Part shown: one piece after another, positions 1 to 7,102 of the stretch
Numbering within the stretch: the first letter of the stretch is position 1
Layout of the letters: every line of letters begins with the position of its first letter
Assembly (NCBI RefSeq): GCF_025961835.1
Contig: NZ_JAOQOK010000001.1
Coordinates: 3,100,001-3,164,000, forward strand
From: Sphingobium sp. B2D3C
GTDB taxonomy: Bacteria > Pseudomonadota > Alphaproteobacteria > Sphingomonadales > Sphingomonadaceae
Length of the DNA: 64,000 nucleotides
Direction: 5' to 3'
Translations under genes and position numbers: made by a program
The notes under the pieces: model-generated
The model's input: the letters and a program-made list of their open reading frames with translations, nothing else
What the model was told of the DNA's origin: nothing
Database searches by the model: none

Positions 1-115
1 GGCGAAGGCAGAGCGCGAGCGGCGCTGGCAGGAGGAGAACAAGGAGTGGGTCGAAGCCCACAACGCGTGGGTTGAGAAGAACGGCCTTCCCCTTGCCCGT
101 TACCGCATGTTTTAA
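1..115 (+). CDS. ccdA: CcdA-family antitoxin, C-terminal end only (partial at window edge)
   Basis: Only the last 37 codons lie in the window (reading phase starts at base 2). The visible peptide is charged and ends in NGLPLARYRMF, preceded by RRWQEENKEWVEAHNAWVEK. This resembles the toxin-wrapping C-terminal tail of CcdA-family antitoxins (family knowledge). The stop codon TAA shares its last base with the ATG of the next gene (TAATG), the tight coupling typical of antitoxin-toxin pairs. In known systems the antitoxin N-terminus carries a DNA-binding fold that represses the operon; that part is outside the window. The call rests on the tail plus the adjacent CcdB. Confidence 0.75.
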   Translation, partial: AKAERERRWQEENKEWVEAHNAWVEKNGLPLARYRMF

Positions 116-411
116 TGGCCCAATATGATGTCGTTCGGCTGAGGTCGGGGCAGTATGTCGTAGACTGTCAGGCTGAGGTGCTGTCGGGCATCAACACACG
201 GTTTGTCGTTCCGCTGGCTTACCCAAACGACGCGCCGCCGCCCCGGCCGGGCCTCAATCCCCGCTTTCGTATGCAGGGCGAAGACTGGGTGCTTGTCACC
301 CAGTTTGCAGGTGCAGTGTCCGTGTCGGAAATCCAAGAAATCGCCGGCTCCCTCGCGCAAGAAGAATACCGGATCAAGAACGCGCTCGACATGTTGCTCA
401 CCGGGGTGTGA
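115..411 (+). CDS. ccdB: CcdB-family toxin (DNA gyrase poison family)
   Basis: This 98-residue protein starts MAQYDVVRL, continues with VDCQAEVLSGINTRFVVPL and ends ALDMLLTGV, which is the layout of chromosomal CcdB proteins (about 100 residues). F-plasmid CcdB poisons the GyrA subunit of gyrase through a C-terminal Trp-Gly-Ile. Here the end is Leu-Thr-Gly-Val, so the Trp is absent and activity against gyrase cannot be assumed. The ATG overlaps the antitoxin stop by one base, implying translational coupling. It is followed within 31 bases by tldD on the opposite strand. The family is clear; whether it is still toxic is unknown. Confidence 0.85.
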   Translation: MAQYDVVRLRSGQYVVDCQAEVLSGINTRFVVPLAYPNDAPPPRPGLNPRFRMQGEDWVLVTQFAGAVSVSEIQEIAGSLAQEEYRIKNALDMLLTGV

Positions 412-441
412 GGGCGTCGTCTGGTCGTCCCGACCGGCGCC

Positions 442-1884
442 TCAGCCCCCGGTGCCGCCGACCGTCAGCCCTTCGAGCAGCAGTGTCGGCTGGCCCACGC
501 CCGCGGGCACGCCTTGTCCCGCCTTGCCGCACATGCCGATCCCTTCATCGAGCGCGAGGTCGTTGCCGATGCCGACAATGCGGTGCAGCGCGGCGGGGCC
601 ATCGCCGATCAGCGTCGCGCCCTTGATGGGGTCACCGATCCTGCCATTTTCCACCTTGTACGCCTCGGTGCAGGAGAAAACGAACTTGCCCGAGACGATG
701 TCCACCTGCCCACCGCCAAAGCTGCGCGCGAAGATGCCGGTCTTTACGCGGCTGAGCAGCTCGGCGGGATCGTCGTTGCCCGCGCGCGCATAAGTGTTGG
801 TCATGCGTGGCATCGGCGCATGGGCATAGCTTTCGCGCCGGCCGTTGCCCGTGGGTGCCACGCCCATCAACCGCGCGTTGAGCCGGTCCTGCATGTAGCC
901 GCGCAGAATGCCATCCTCGATCAGCACATTCTCCTGAGTCGGGGTGCCCTCATCATCGATGCTGAGCGACCCGCGTCGCGCGTCCATCGCGCCATTGTCG
1001 ACCACCGTCACGCCCGGCGCCGCCACGCGCTCGCCGATCTTGCCCGAGAAGGCGCTGGTGCCCTTGCGGTTGAAATCGCCCTCCAGGCCATGACCGACGG
1101 CCTCATGCAGCATCACGCCCGGCCAGCCAGGACCAAGCAGCACGGTCATCTCGCCCACTGGCGCGGGCATTGAGCGGAGGTTGACCTGCGCCTGTTTAAG
1201 CGCCTCGTCGATCGCGCGCTGCCAGGTCGGCTCCTCGAACAGGGAATCGTAGAGATAGCGCCCGCCAATGCCAAAATAGCCGGTTTCGCGCCGCCCATTC
1301 TCTTCCATGATGATCGAGACGTTGAGGCGGACGAGGGGACGCACGTCGGTCGCCACGAAGCCGTCCGGCCGCACGATCTCAACGACCGACCAACTACCGG
1401 CCAGCACCGCAGAGACCTGCACCACGCGCGGATCGCGGGCCCGCGCCGCGGCGTCAATCTTGGCCATCAGGTCCACTTTCTGCGCGAAGGGGACGAGATC
1501 GAGCGGGTTGGCGTCGGTATAAAGATGCCGGTTGGTGCGCTGAGGCGGCGTTGTCATCGGCTCACGCGCCGGGTCGAGCAGCTGGAGCGTCTGCGCTGCC
1601 TTGCGGATCGCCCGCTCGCTGATGTCATTGGCGTGCGCGAAGCCGGTCATCTCGCCAGAGACGCCGCGCAGGCCAAATCCGGCATCGGTGGAATAATCCG
1701 CTGTCTTCAGCCGCCCATCATCGAACCCAAAACTCTCGGTCGCGACATATTGCAGGTAAAGCTCGCCATCCTCGCAGCCGGTAAGCGCCTCGGCGGTGAG
1801 CCGACGAGCGCTATCCGGGTCGAGAGACCCATCGCGATACAGGAAGGAACGCACGTCTGTGGTCTGGGGAGCAGCATCTGTCAT
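442..1884 (-). CDS. tldD: Metalloprotease TldD
   Basis: This 480-residue protein belongs to the TldD/PmbA family. In other bacteria TldD works with PmbA (TldE) as a zinc protease that opens unfolded peptides, for example in microcin maturation and CcdA degradation. The zinc-binding HExxxH motif is visible as HEAVGHGLEGD near residue 260, and the C-terminal half has the usual FSCTEAYKVENGRIGDPI block. An in-frame GTG lies 27 bases upstream, but the ATG at 1884 gives the family's usual N-terminus. It sits beside ccdAB (TldD/E is known to degrade CcdA in E. coli) and is divergent from the exonuclease gene. No pmbA partner is in the window. Confidence 0.93.
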   Translation of the reverse strand: MTDAAPQTTDVRSFLYRDGSLDPDSARRLTAEALTGCEDGELYLQYVATESFGFDDGRLKTADYSTDAGFGLRGVSGEMTGFAHANDISERAIRKAAQTLQLLDPAREPMTTPPQRTNRHLYTDANPLDLVPFAQKVDLMAKIDAAARARDPRVVQVSAVLAGSWSVVEIVRPDGFVATDVRPLVRLNVSIIMEENGRRETGYFGIGGRYLYDSLFEEPTWQRAIDEALKQAQVNLRSMPAPVGEMTVLLGPGWPGVMLHEAVGHGLEGDFNRKGTSAFSGKIGERVAAPGVTVVDNGAMDARRGSLSIDDEGTPTQENVLIEDGILRGYMQDRLNARLMGVAPTGNGRRESYAHAPMPRMTNTYARAGNDDPAELLSRVKTGIFARSFGGGQVDIVSGKFVFSCTEAYKVENGRIGDPIKGATLIGDGPAALHRIVGIGNDLALDEGIGMCGKAGQGVPAGVGQPTLLLEGLTVGGTGG

Positions 1885-1961
1885 GGCCTTGATATAGGTC
1901 CTTTGGGGCACATCGCAAAGCCGTGCTGGAACCGGGACGTGCCGGTCGCCATTTAGAGGCC

Positions 1962-2963
1962 ATGGCCGACTTCTCCTGGATTCGCGCAGAGGCGCATGGG
2001 CTGCATGTCGTGCCGGCCAAGGCGTGGGTTGATCCGGCCGATCCGGTGGAGACAGCCCTCGTCACGCATGGCCATGCCGATCATGCCCGGGGCGGCCATG
2101 GCCGCTGCATCGCGACGCCAGAGACGCTGGCCATCATGGACCTGCGTTACGGTCCGCCCGGCGCCGCGCAACCGGTGGCCTATGGCGAGACGATCAGCCT
2201 GCCGGGGAGCGTGCAGGCCACATTCCTGCCGGCGGGGCATGTGCTCGGGTCCGCGCAGATCCTGTTTGAACATGCCGGCGAGCGGGTGATCGTTACTGGC
2301 GATTACAAGCGCCGGGCAGATCCGACATGTCCGCCCTTTGAGATTACGCCCTGCGATGTATTCATCACCGAAGCCACGTTCGGCCTGCCGGTCTTCCGTC
2401 ACCCGCCCATCGGTGAGGAGATTGGCAAGCTGCTCAAGGCCCGCGAGGCCAATCCCGAACGCTGCATCCTTGTGGGGGCCTATGCGCTGGGCAAGGCGCA
2501 GCGGGTCATCGCCGAGCTGCGCCAAGCTGGTTATGTCGAGCCGATCTATCTGCACGGCGCGCTGGAGCGGATGTGCCGGTTGTATGAAGACCTCGGCGTC
2601 GATTTGGGCGAGCTGAGATTGATCGCCGGAATGCCCAAGGGTGCGCTGGCCGGGCAGATCATCCTGTGTCCGCCCTCGGCGCTCAACGATCGCTGGAGCC
2701 GTCGCCTGCCCGATCCGGTCACGGCCATGGCAAGCGGCTGGATGCGGGTGCGACAGCGTGCGCGGCAGCGCAATGTCGAGCTGCCCCTGGTGATCTCGGA
2801 CCATGCCGACTGGGCGGAACTGACGACCACGATCGCGGAAGTGAATCCGGCGCAGACCTGGATCACCCATGGCCGGGAAGATGCGTTGCTGCGCTGGTGC
2901 GAGCTGCACCAACGCCGGGCCCGCGCGCTCGCCCTTGTCGGCTATGAGGATGAGGACGACTGA
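1962..2963 (+). CDS. Ligase-associated DNA exonuclease (metallo-beta-lactamase fold)
   Basis: This 333-residue protein has a metallo-beta-lactamase/beta-CASP fold of the SNM1/CPSF type. The metal-binding HxHxDH is at residues 36-41 (THGHADHARGG), and later histidine motifs are GHVLGSAQI, ISDHADW and ITHGRED. Homologues encoded directly before an ATP-dependent ligase are called ligase-associated exonucleases and are thought to process DNA ends. The ATG at 1962 is preferred over a GTG 39 bases upstream because homologues begin near this MADFSWIR. Its TGA overlaps the ligase ATG by one base, so the two are almost certainly made together. Confidence 0.9.
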   Translation: MADFSWIRAEAHGLHVVPAKAWVDPADPVETALVTHGHADHARGGHGRCIATPETLAIMDLRYGPPGAAQPVAYGETISLPGSVQATFLPAGHVLGSAQILFEHAGERVIVTGDYKRRADPTCPPFEITPCDVFITEATFGLPVFRHPPIGEEIGKLLKAREANPERCILVGAYALGKAQRVIAELRQAGYVEPIYLHGALERMCRLYEDLGVDLGELRLIAGMPKGALAGQIILCPPSALNDRWSRRLPDPVTAMASGWMRVRQRARQRNVELPLVISDHADWAELTTTIAEVNPAQTWITHGREDALLRWCELHQRRARALALVGYEDEDD

Positions 2964-4594
2964 TGGAGGCCTTCGCTGCCCTGTTGGATGCGCTCGTCTA
3001 CACCCGCTCGCGCAACGGCAAGCTCGCCCTGATCGCTGCCTATCTGCGCGAGACGCCCGATCCTGACAGGGGCTGGGCGCTTGCTGCGTTGACGGACGGC
3101 CTCGATTTTCCGGCGGTGAAGGCCGGCGCGATCCGTGCCTTGCTGATGGACCGTGTGGACCCGGTTCTGTTCAAGCTCAGCCGCGATTTCGTCGGCGATA
3201 CGGCGGAGACGGCAAGCCTGCTCTGGCCGGACAATCCCGCCGCGCTTGATCCGCCGAGCCTGAGCGAAACGGTGGCCGCGCTGTCCGCCATGACCCGCCA
3301 ATCCGTGGCGCCCGCGCTGGCAAACCTCATGGATCGGCTCGATGTGAACGGCCGCTACGCGCTCATCAAGATGGCCACGGGGGCGATGCGCATCGGCATT
3401 TCGGCGCGGCTCGCCAAGGTCGCCTTCGCGCAGGCGTTCGATGTGCCGGTGGACGATGTCGAGGAATATTGGCACGGCCAGACGCCGCCCTATGGCGCGC
3501 TATTCGATTGGGCCGCCAAGGGTGGCCCTCCGCCGCGCGTCGACCATATCCCTACCTTCCGTCCCTTCATGCTGGCGCATCCGCTGGAGGATGATGTCAT
3601 CGCGCGCGAAACGCTCGACATGGCCGACTATGCCGCAGAGTGGAAGTGGGATGGCATCCGCGTGCAGATCGTCCATGTGCCGGAGTCGGATGGCGCGGGG
3701 CCGGGCGGGGATGCGCGGCTCTTCTCCCGCACCGGCGATGACATCACCGGCAGCTTCCCCGATATTGCGGCGGCCTTTCGCGAGCCCGGCGTGCTGGATG
3801 GCGAACTGCTGGTGCGCGGCACGCATCAGGGCGGCGAAGAGGGCGGCGCGGCGAGCTTCAACGCCTTGCAGCAGCGGCTGGGGCGCAAGACTGTCTCTAA
3901 GGCGATGCTCACCGATTTTCCCGCCTTCGTCCGCCTCTACGATGTCTTGCTCTTCGACGGCGAGGATCATCGCGCGTTGAGCTGGGAGCAGCGCCGCGCC
4001 GTGCTGGAGGCGCTGATGCCCCGGCTCGACTCCGCCCGCTTCGACATTTCGCCGCTGATCGAGGCTGCGAGCCTTGCCGATCTTGCCGCCATCCGCGAGC
4101 GCGCACGCGATGATGCCATTGAGGGCGTGATGCTCAAGCGGCGGGATAGCCCTTATGTCGCCGGCCGCCGCACGGGCTTGTGGTACAAGTGGAAGCGCGA
4201 TCCCCTGCTCGCCGATTGCGTGCTGATGTATGCCCAGCGCGGCAGCGGCAAGCGCTCCTCCTTCTACAGCGATTTCACTTTCGGCTGCTGGGATGGCGAT
4301 CCCGATGCCGGCGCCGAGTTGCTGCCTGTCGGCAAGGCCTATTTCGGCTTTACCGACGAGGAGCTGAAGTGGCTCGATTCCCACGTCCGCCGGCACACCG
4401 TCAATCGTTTCGGCCCGGTGCGGGAGACGGATAAGAGTCTCGTTTTTGAGGTGGCGTTCGATTCGATCCACGAGAGCAAGCGCCACAAGTCCGGCCTCGC
4501 CATGCGCTTCCCGCGCATCAGCCGCATCCGCAATGACAAGCCCGCCCATGAGGCCGACCGGATCGAAAGCTTGCGGGCGATGATCTCCGGCTAG
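2963..4594 (+). CDS. ATP-dependent DNA ligase (exonuclease-associated type)
   Basis: This 543-residue protein seals nicks in DNA using ATP. The N-terminal third is the DNA-binding domain. The adenylation motif is EWKWDGIR, with the AMP-accepting lysine at about residue 228. Motif IV/V is seen as EGVMLKRRDSPY and GLWYKWKRDP, followed by the OB-fold C-terminus. It is distinct from the essential NAD-dependent LigA and belongs to the accessory, bacterial LigB/LigC-like repair ligases. It is translationally coupled (TGATG) to the exonuclease. Elsewhere the cassette often also has a DEXH helicase and a PdeM phosphoesterase; neither is adjacent here. It converges with the TlpA-like gene 15 bases downstream. 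Confidence 0.92.
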   Translation: MEAFAALLDALVYTRSRNGKLALIAAYLRETPDPDRGWALAALTDGLDFPAVKAGAIRALLMDRVDPVLFKLSRDFVGDTAETASLLWPDNPAALDPPSLSETVAALSAMTRQSVAPALANLMDRLDVNGRYALIKMATGAMRIGISARLAKVAFAQAFDVPVDDVEEYWHGQTPPYGALFDWAAKGGPPPRVDHIPTFRPFMLAHPLEDDVIARETLDMADYAAEWKWDGIRVQIVHVPESDGAGPGGDARLFSRTGDDITGSFPDIAAAFREPGVLDGELLVRGTHQGGEEGGAASFNALQQRLGRKTVSKAMLTDFPAFVRLYDVLLFDGEDHRALSWEQRRAVLEALMPRLDSARFDISPLIEAASLADLAAIRERARDDAIEGVMLKRRDSPYVAGRRTGLWYKWKRDPLLADCVLMYAQRGSGKRSSFYSDFTFGCWDGDPDAGAELLPVGKAYFGFTDEELKWLDSHVRRHTVNRFGPVRETDKSLVFEVAFDSIHESKRHKSGLAMRFPRISRIRNDKPAHEADRIESLRAMISG

Positions 4595-4609
4595 GGGAGT
4601 CGGGACGGC

Positions 4610-5239
4610 TTACCCGCCAATTTCGGCGATCAGTTTCTGCCCATCTTCCTCGTCCCACTCCAGGGCGCCGACGATGCGGGCGACTTCCTTGCCCGCGCCA
4701 TCGTAGAGAATGGTCGTGGGCAACGTGCCGGTGCCGTAATGGAAGCCGAGCGCATTCTCCCGGTCCAGCCAGGTTTGCAGGTTGGAGAGCTTGCGCGCCG
4801 ACCAGAAGGCGGGGACGCCATCCGGCTCCATGTCCTGAGAAACGGCGATCACTTTAACGCCCTTGCCCTCCGCAGCCTTGGCGGCGCGGTCGAGGGCAGG
4901 CAGTTCGGCCACGCAAGGCGCGCACCAGGTCGCCCACAGATTGACCAGCATCGGCTTGCCCTGCGCAATGGCCTTGAGCGTCGCCGGTTTGCCCTCGATG
5001 GTGGTGAAGGGCTTGTCCGGCATCGCCTCGCCCTTGTGGCTGCGGTCGATGACATGGGAGAAGGTCTTGCCCGCGCTCCCCGGTGCGGCTTCGTCCGGGC
5101 TCACTTCATCGGGGGAGAGGGCATTGCCCACCGCGGCGTCGTTGCCGGCGCCTTGCGCGCTTTGAGCGGATTGCCTATCGCAGCCGCTCGCGGCCAGTGA
5201 GAGGCCGATCAGCATAGCAAGGGCAGAAATAGAGCGCAT
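4610..5239 (-). CDS. TlpA/ResA-like thioredoxin-fold lipoprotein
   Basis: This 209-residue protein has a lipoprotein signal ([20 protein letters not shown], lipid-acceptor Cys20), then a low-complexity D/E/S/A linker. A thioredoxin domain follows with the redox motif WCAPC (cysteines about 106 and 109) and the cis-proline TLPTT. Such proteins act as membrane-anchored periplasmic thiol-disulfide reductases, for example in cytochrome c maturation; the partner cannot be named from context. The open frame runs far upstream, but the signal peptide fixes the start at the ATG at 5239. That ATG overlaps the argH start codon on the other strand in the tetranucleotide CATG. Confidence 0.85.
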   Translation of the reverse strand: MRSISALAMLIGLSLAASGCDRQSAQSAQGAGNDAAVGNALSPDEVSPDEAAPGSAGKTFSHVIDRSHKGEAMPDKPFTTIEGKPATLKAIAQGKPMLVNLWATWCAPCVAELPALDRAAKAAEGKGVKVIAVSQDMEPDGVPAFWSARKLSNLQTWLDRENALGFHYGTGTLPTTILYDGAGKEVARIVGALEWDEEDGQKLIAEIGG

Positions 5240-6653
5240 GGCAGACTCCGCAAGCAAGGGCGCGAACAGCATGTGGGGCGGTCGCTTCGCGGCCGGGCCG
5301 GCCGCCGTCATGCGCGAGATAAATGCCTCGCTCCCGTTCGACAAGCGCTTGTGGCGGCAGGACATCGCCGGCTCCATCGCGCACGCCCGGATGCTCGGCG
5401 CGCAAGGCATCCTTGCGCAGGACGAGGCAGCGACGATCATTGGCGGGCTGGAGGCGATCCAGGCCGAGTATGAAGCCGGTGATCTGCCCGAGGATCTCGA
5501 CCTCGAGGACATACACATGGCCACCGAGGCGCGGCTGGCCGAGAAGATCGGGCCGGTGGCGGGGCGGCTGCACACCGCACGTTCGCGCAACGATCAGGTG
5601 GCGACCGACTTCCGCCTCTTCGTGCGCGATGCCATCGATGAGGTCGATGCCAGCCTCAAGGCTCTGCAGCGCGCGCTGATCGGGCGCGCGAGCGAACATG
5701 CGCAGAGCGTCATGCCCGGTTTCACCCATTTGCAGAGCGCTCAGCCGGTGACGCTCGGCCATCACCTCATGGCCTATTATGAGATGATCGCGCGGGATCG
5801 CTCGCGCTTTGCCGATGCGCGCGCGCGGCTCAATCTCTCGCCACTCGGTGCGGCGGCGCTGGCAGGCACGGGCTTTCCGACCGATCGGCATATGACTGCG
5901 CGAGCGCTCGGCTTCGACGGGCCGACGCGCAACAGCCTCGACAGCGTTTCCGACCGGGATTTCGCGCTCGATTATCTTATGGCCGCCACCCAGTGCAGCC
6001 TGCACCTCTCGCGGCTGGCGGAAGAGTTCGTGATCTGGGCAAGCCAGCCTTTCGGCTTCATTTCGCTGCCCGACGCTTATTCCACCGGCAGCTCGATCAT
6101 GCCGCAAAAGCGCAATCCCGATGCCGCCGAGCTGGTGCGCGGCCATGCCGGGCGGATCATGGGCTGCATGACGTCGCTGTGCGTCACCATGAAGGGCCTG
6201 CCGCTGGCTTACTCCAAGGACATGCAGGACGATAAGCCGCCTTTGTTCGAGGCGCATGATCTGCTCGGCCTCTCGATCACCGCGATGACCGGCATGGTGG
6301 AGACGACGACCTTCCGCACCGAGCGGATGCGGGCGCTGGCCGAAAGCGGCTTCGCAACCGCAACCGACCTTGCCGACTGGCTGGTGCGGGAAGGCAATGT
6401 GCCGTTTCGCGAGGCGCATCATATTACCGGGCGTGCGGTCAAGGCCGCGGAAGAGGCGGGCGTGCAGCTTGCTTCGCTGCCCATCGAGACGCTCAAGGCC
6501 ATTGATGCGCGGATCGACGAGCGCGTCTTTGCAGTGCTGACGGTGGATGCCTCCGTCGCCAGCCGCAAGAGCTATGGGGGCACCGCACCCGATCAGGTGC
6601 GCGCGCGGATTGCCGAAGCGCAAGCTGTGCTGGATGGAGAGACCGGTCGATGA
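5238..6653 (+). CDS. argH: Argininosuccinate lyase
   Basis: This 471-residue enzyme catalyses the last step of arginine synthesis, splitting argininosuccinate into arginine and fumarate. The fumarase/aspartase superfamily signature [12 protein letters not shown] is at about residues 283-294, and the N-terminal WGGRF and [12 protein letters not shown] blocks are present. Length is normal for the family (about 460). The first ATG (5238) is used here; a second in-frame ATG precedes WGGRF at 5271 and could be the true start, which would remove the overlap with the divergent gene. Its TGA overlaps the next ATG (ATGA). Confidence 0.96.
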   Translation: MADSASKGANSMWGGRFAAGPAAVMREINASLPFDKRLWRQDIAGSIAHARMLGAQGILAQDEAATIIGGLEAIQAEYEAGDLPEDLDLEDIHMATEARLAEKIGPVAGRLHTARSRNDQVATDFRLFVRDAIDEVDASLKALQRALIGRASEHAQSVMPGFTHLQSAQPVTLGHHLMAYYEMIARDRSRFADARARLNLSPLGAAALAGTGFPTDRHMTARALGFDGPTRNSLDSVSDRDFALDYLMAATQCSLHLSRLAEEFVIWASQPFGFISLPDAYSTGSSIMPQKRNPDAAELVRGHAGRIMGCMTSLCVTMKGLPLAYSKDMQDDKPPLFEAHDLLGLSITAMTGMVETTTFRTERMRALAESGFATATDLADWLVREGNVPFREAHHITGRAVKAAEEAGVQLASLPIETLKAIDARIDERVFAVLTVDASVASRKSYGGTAPDQVRARIAEAQAVLDGETGR

Positions 6654-6937
6654 AGGCGATGAACCAAGGGATGATCGCGCGCGCCGCTCTGGCGCTGATC
6701 GTGGCGGCTGGTCTTGCGGGCTGCGGCTCGGTGAAGGATCTGCGCCCCAAGGAGGGCATGGGTCAGGTGCCCAAGGCCGCCGCCGCGCCTGAGCGGGAGA
6801 CGCCCAAGCAGCTCATGACGCCATCCACTCAGGCAAAGCCGGATCGGCAGGCGGACCTGCTCGACCGCTCCATGGAGCGCGCGGAGGACCCGTTCGATTT
6901 GCCGCCCGGGCCGAACAACGGGCGGAGTGGGGACTAA
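6650..6937 (+). CDS. Small predicted lipoprotein downstream of argH
   Basis: This 95-residue protein has a signal peptide ending in the lipobox GLAGC (Cys25), followed by a hydrophilic, proline-rich and probably disordered tail ending FDLPPGPNN. Small lipoproteins commonly sit between argH and lysA in alpha- and gammaproteobacteria, and some are LptM/YifL-like. The usual KGPLY motif of that family is not seen here, so no function is assigned. It overlaps argH by four bases and should be co-transcribed. lysA, the usual third gene, is absent; a perfect inverted repeat follows instead. Confidence 0.7.
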   Translation: MKAMNQGMIARAALALIVAAGLAGCGSVKDLRPKEGMGQVPKAAAAPERETPKQLMTPSTQAKPDRQADLLDRSMERAEDPFDLPPGPNNGRSGD

Positions 6938-6953
6938 ATAGATTGCTGGTGCT

Positions 6954-7025
6954 CCGTTCGTGTCGAGCGAAGTCGAGACACCAAGGACAGCGCTAACGTG
7001 TCTCGACTTCGCTCGACACGAACGG
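6954..7025. repeat. Perfect 28-bp inverted repeat (REP-like palindrome)
   Basis: Arms at 6954-6981 and 6998-7025 are exact reverse complements around a 16-base loop. The outer end reads CCGTTCGTGTCGAGCG and the core is CGAAGTCGAGACAC. CCGTTCGTG-ended palindromes are scattered between genes in many sphingomonad genomes (recollection, not checked). As RNA it would form a very stable hairpin on either strand and could separate the argH transcript from pepN. A related diverged element lies at 54729-54860. Confidence 0.9.
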
Positions 7026-7102
7026 GAACGTGGTGGTGGAGTTCTGGCCATCGGCGGCTTCCCCCGCTTGTGCCCCGCCTGATGCGGGCATAGGACTGAG
7101 GC

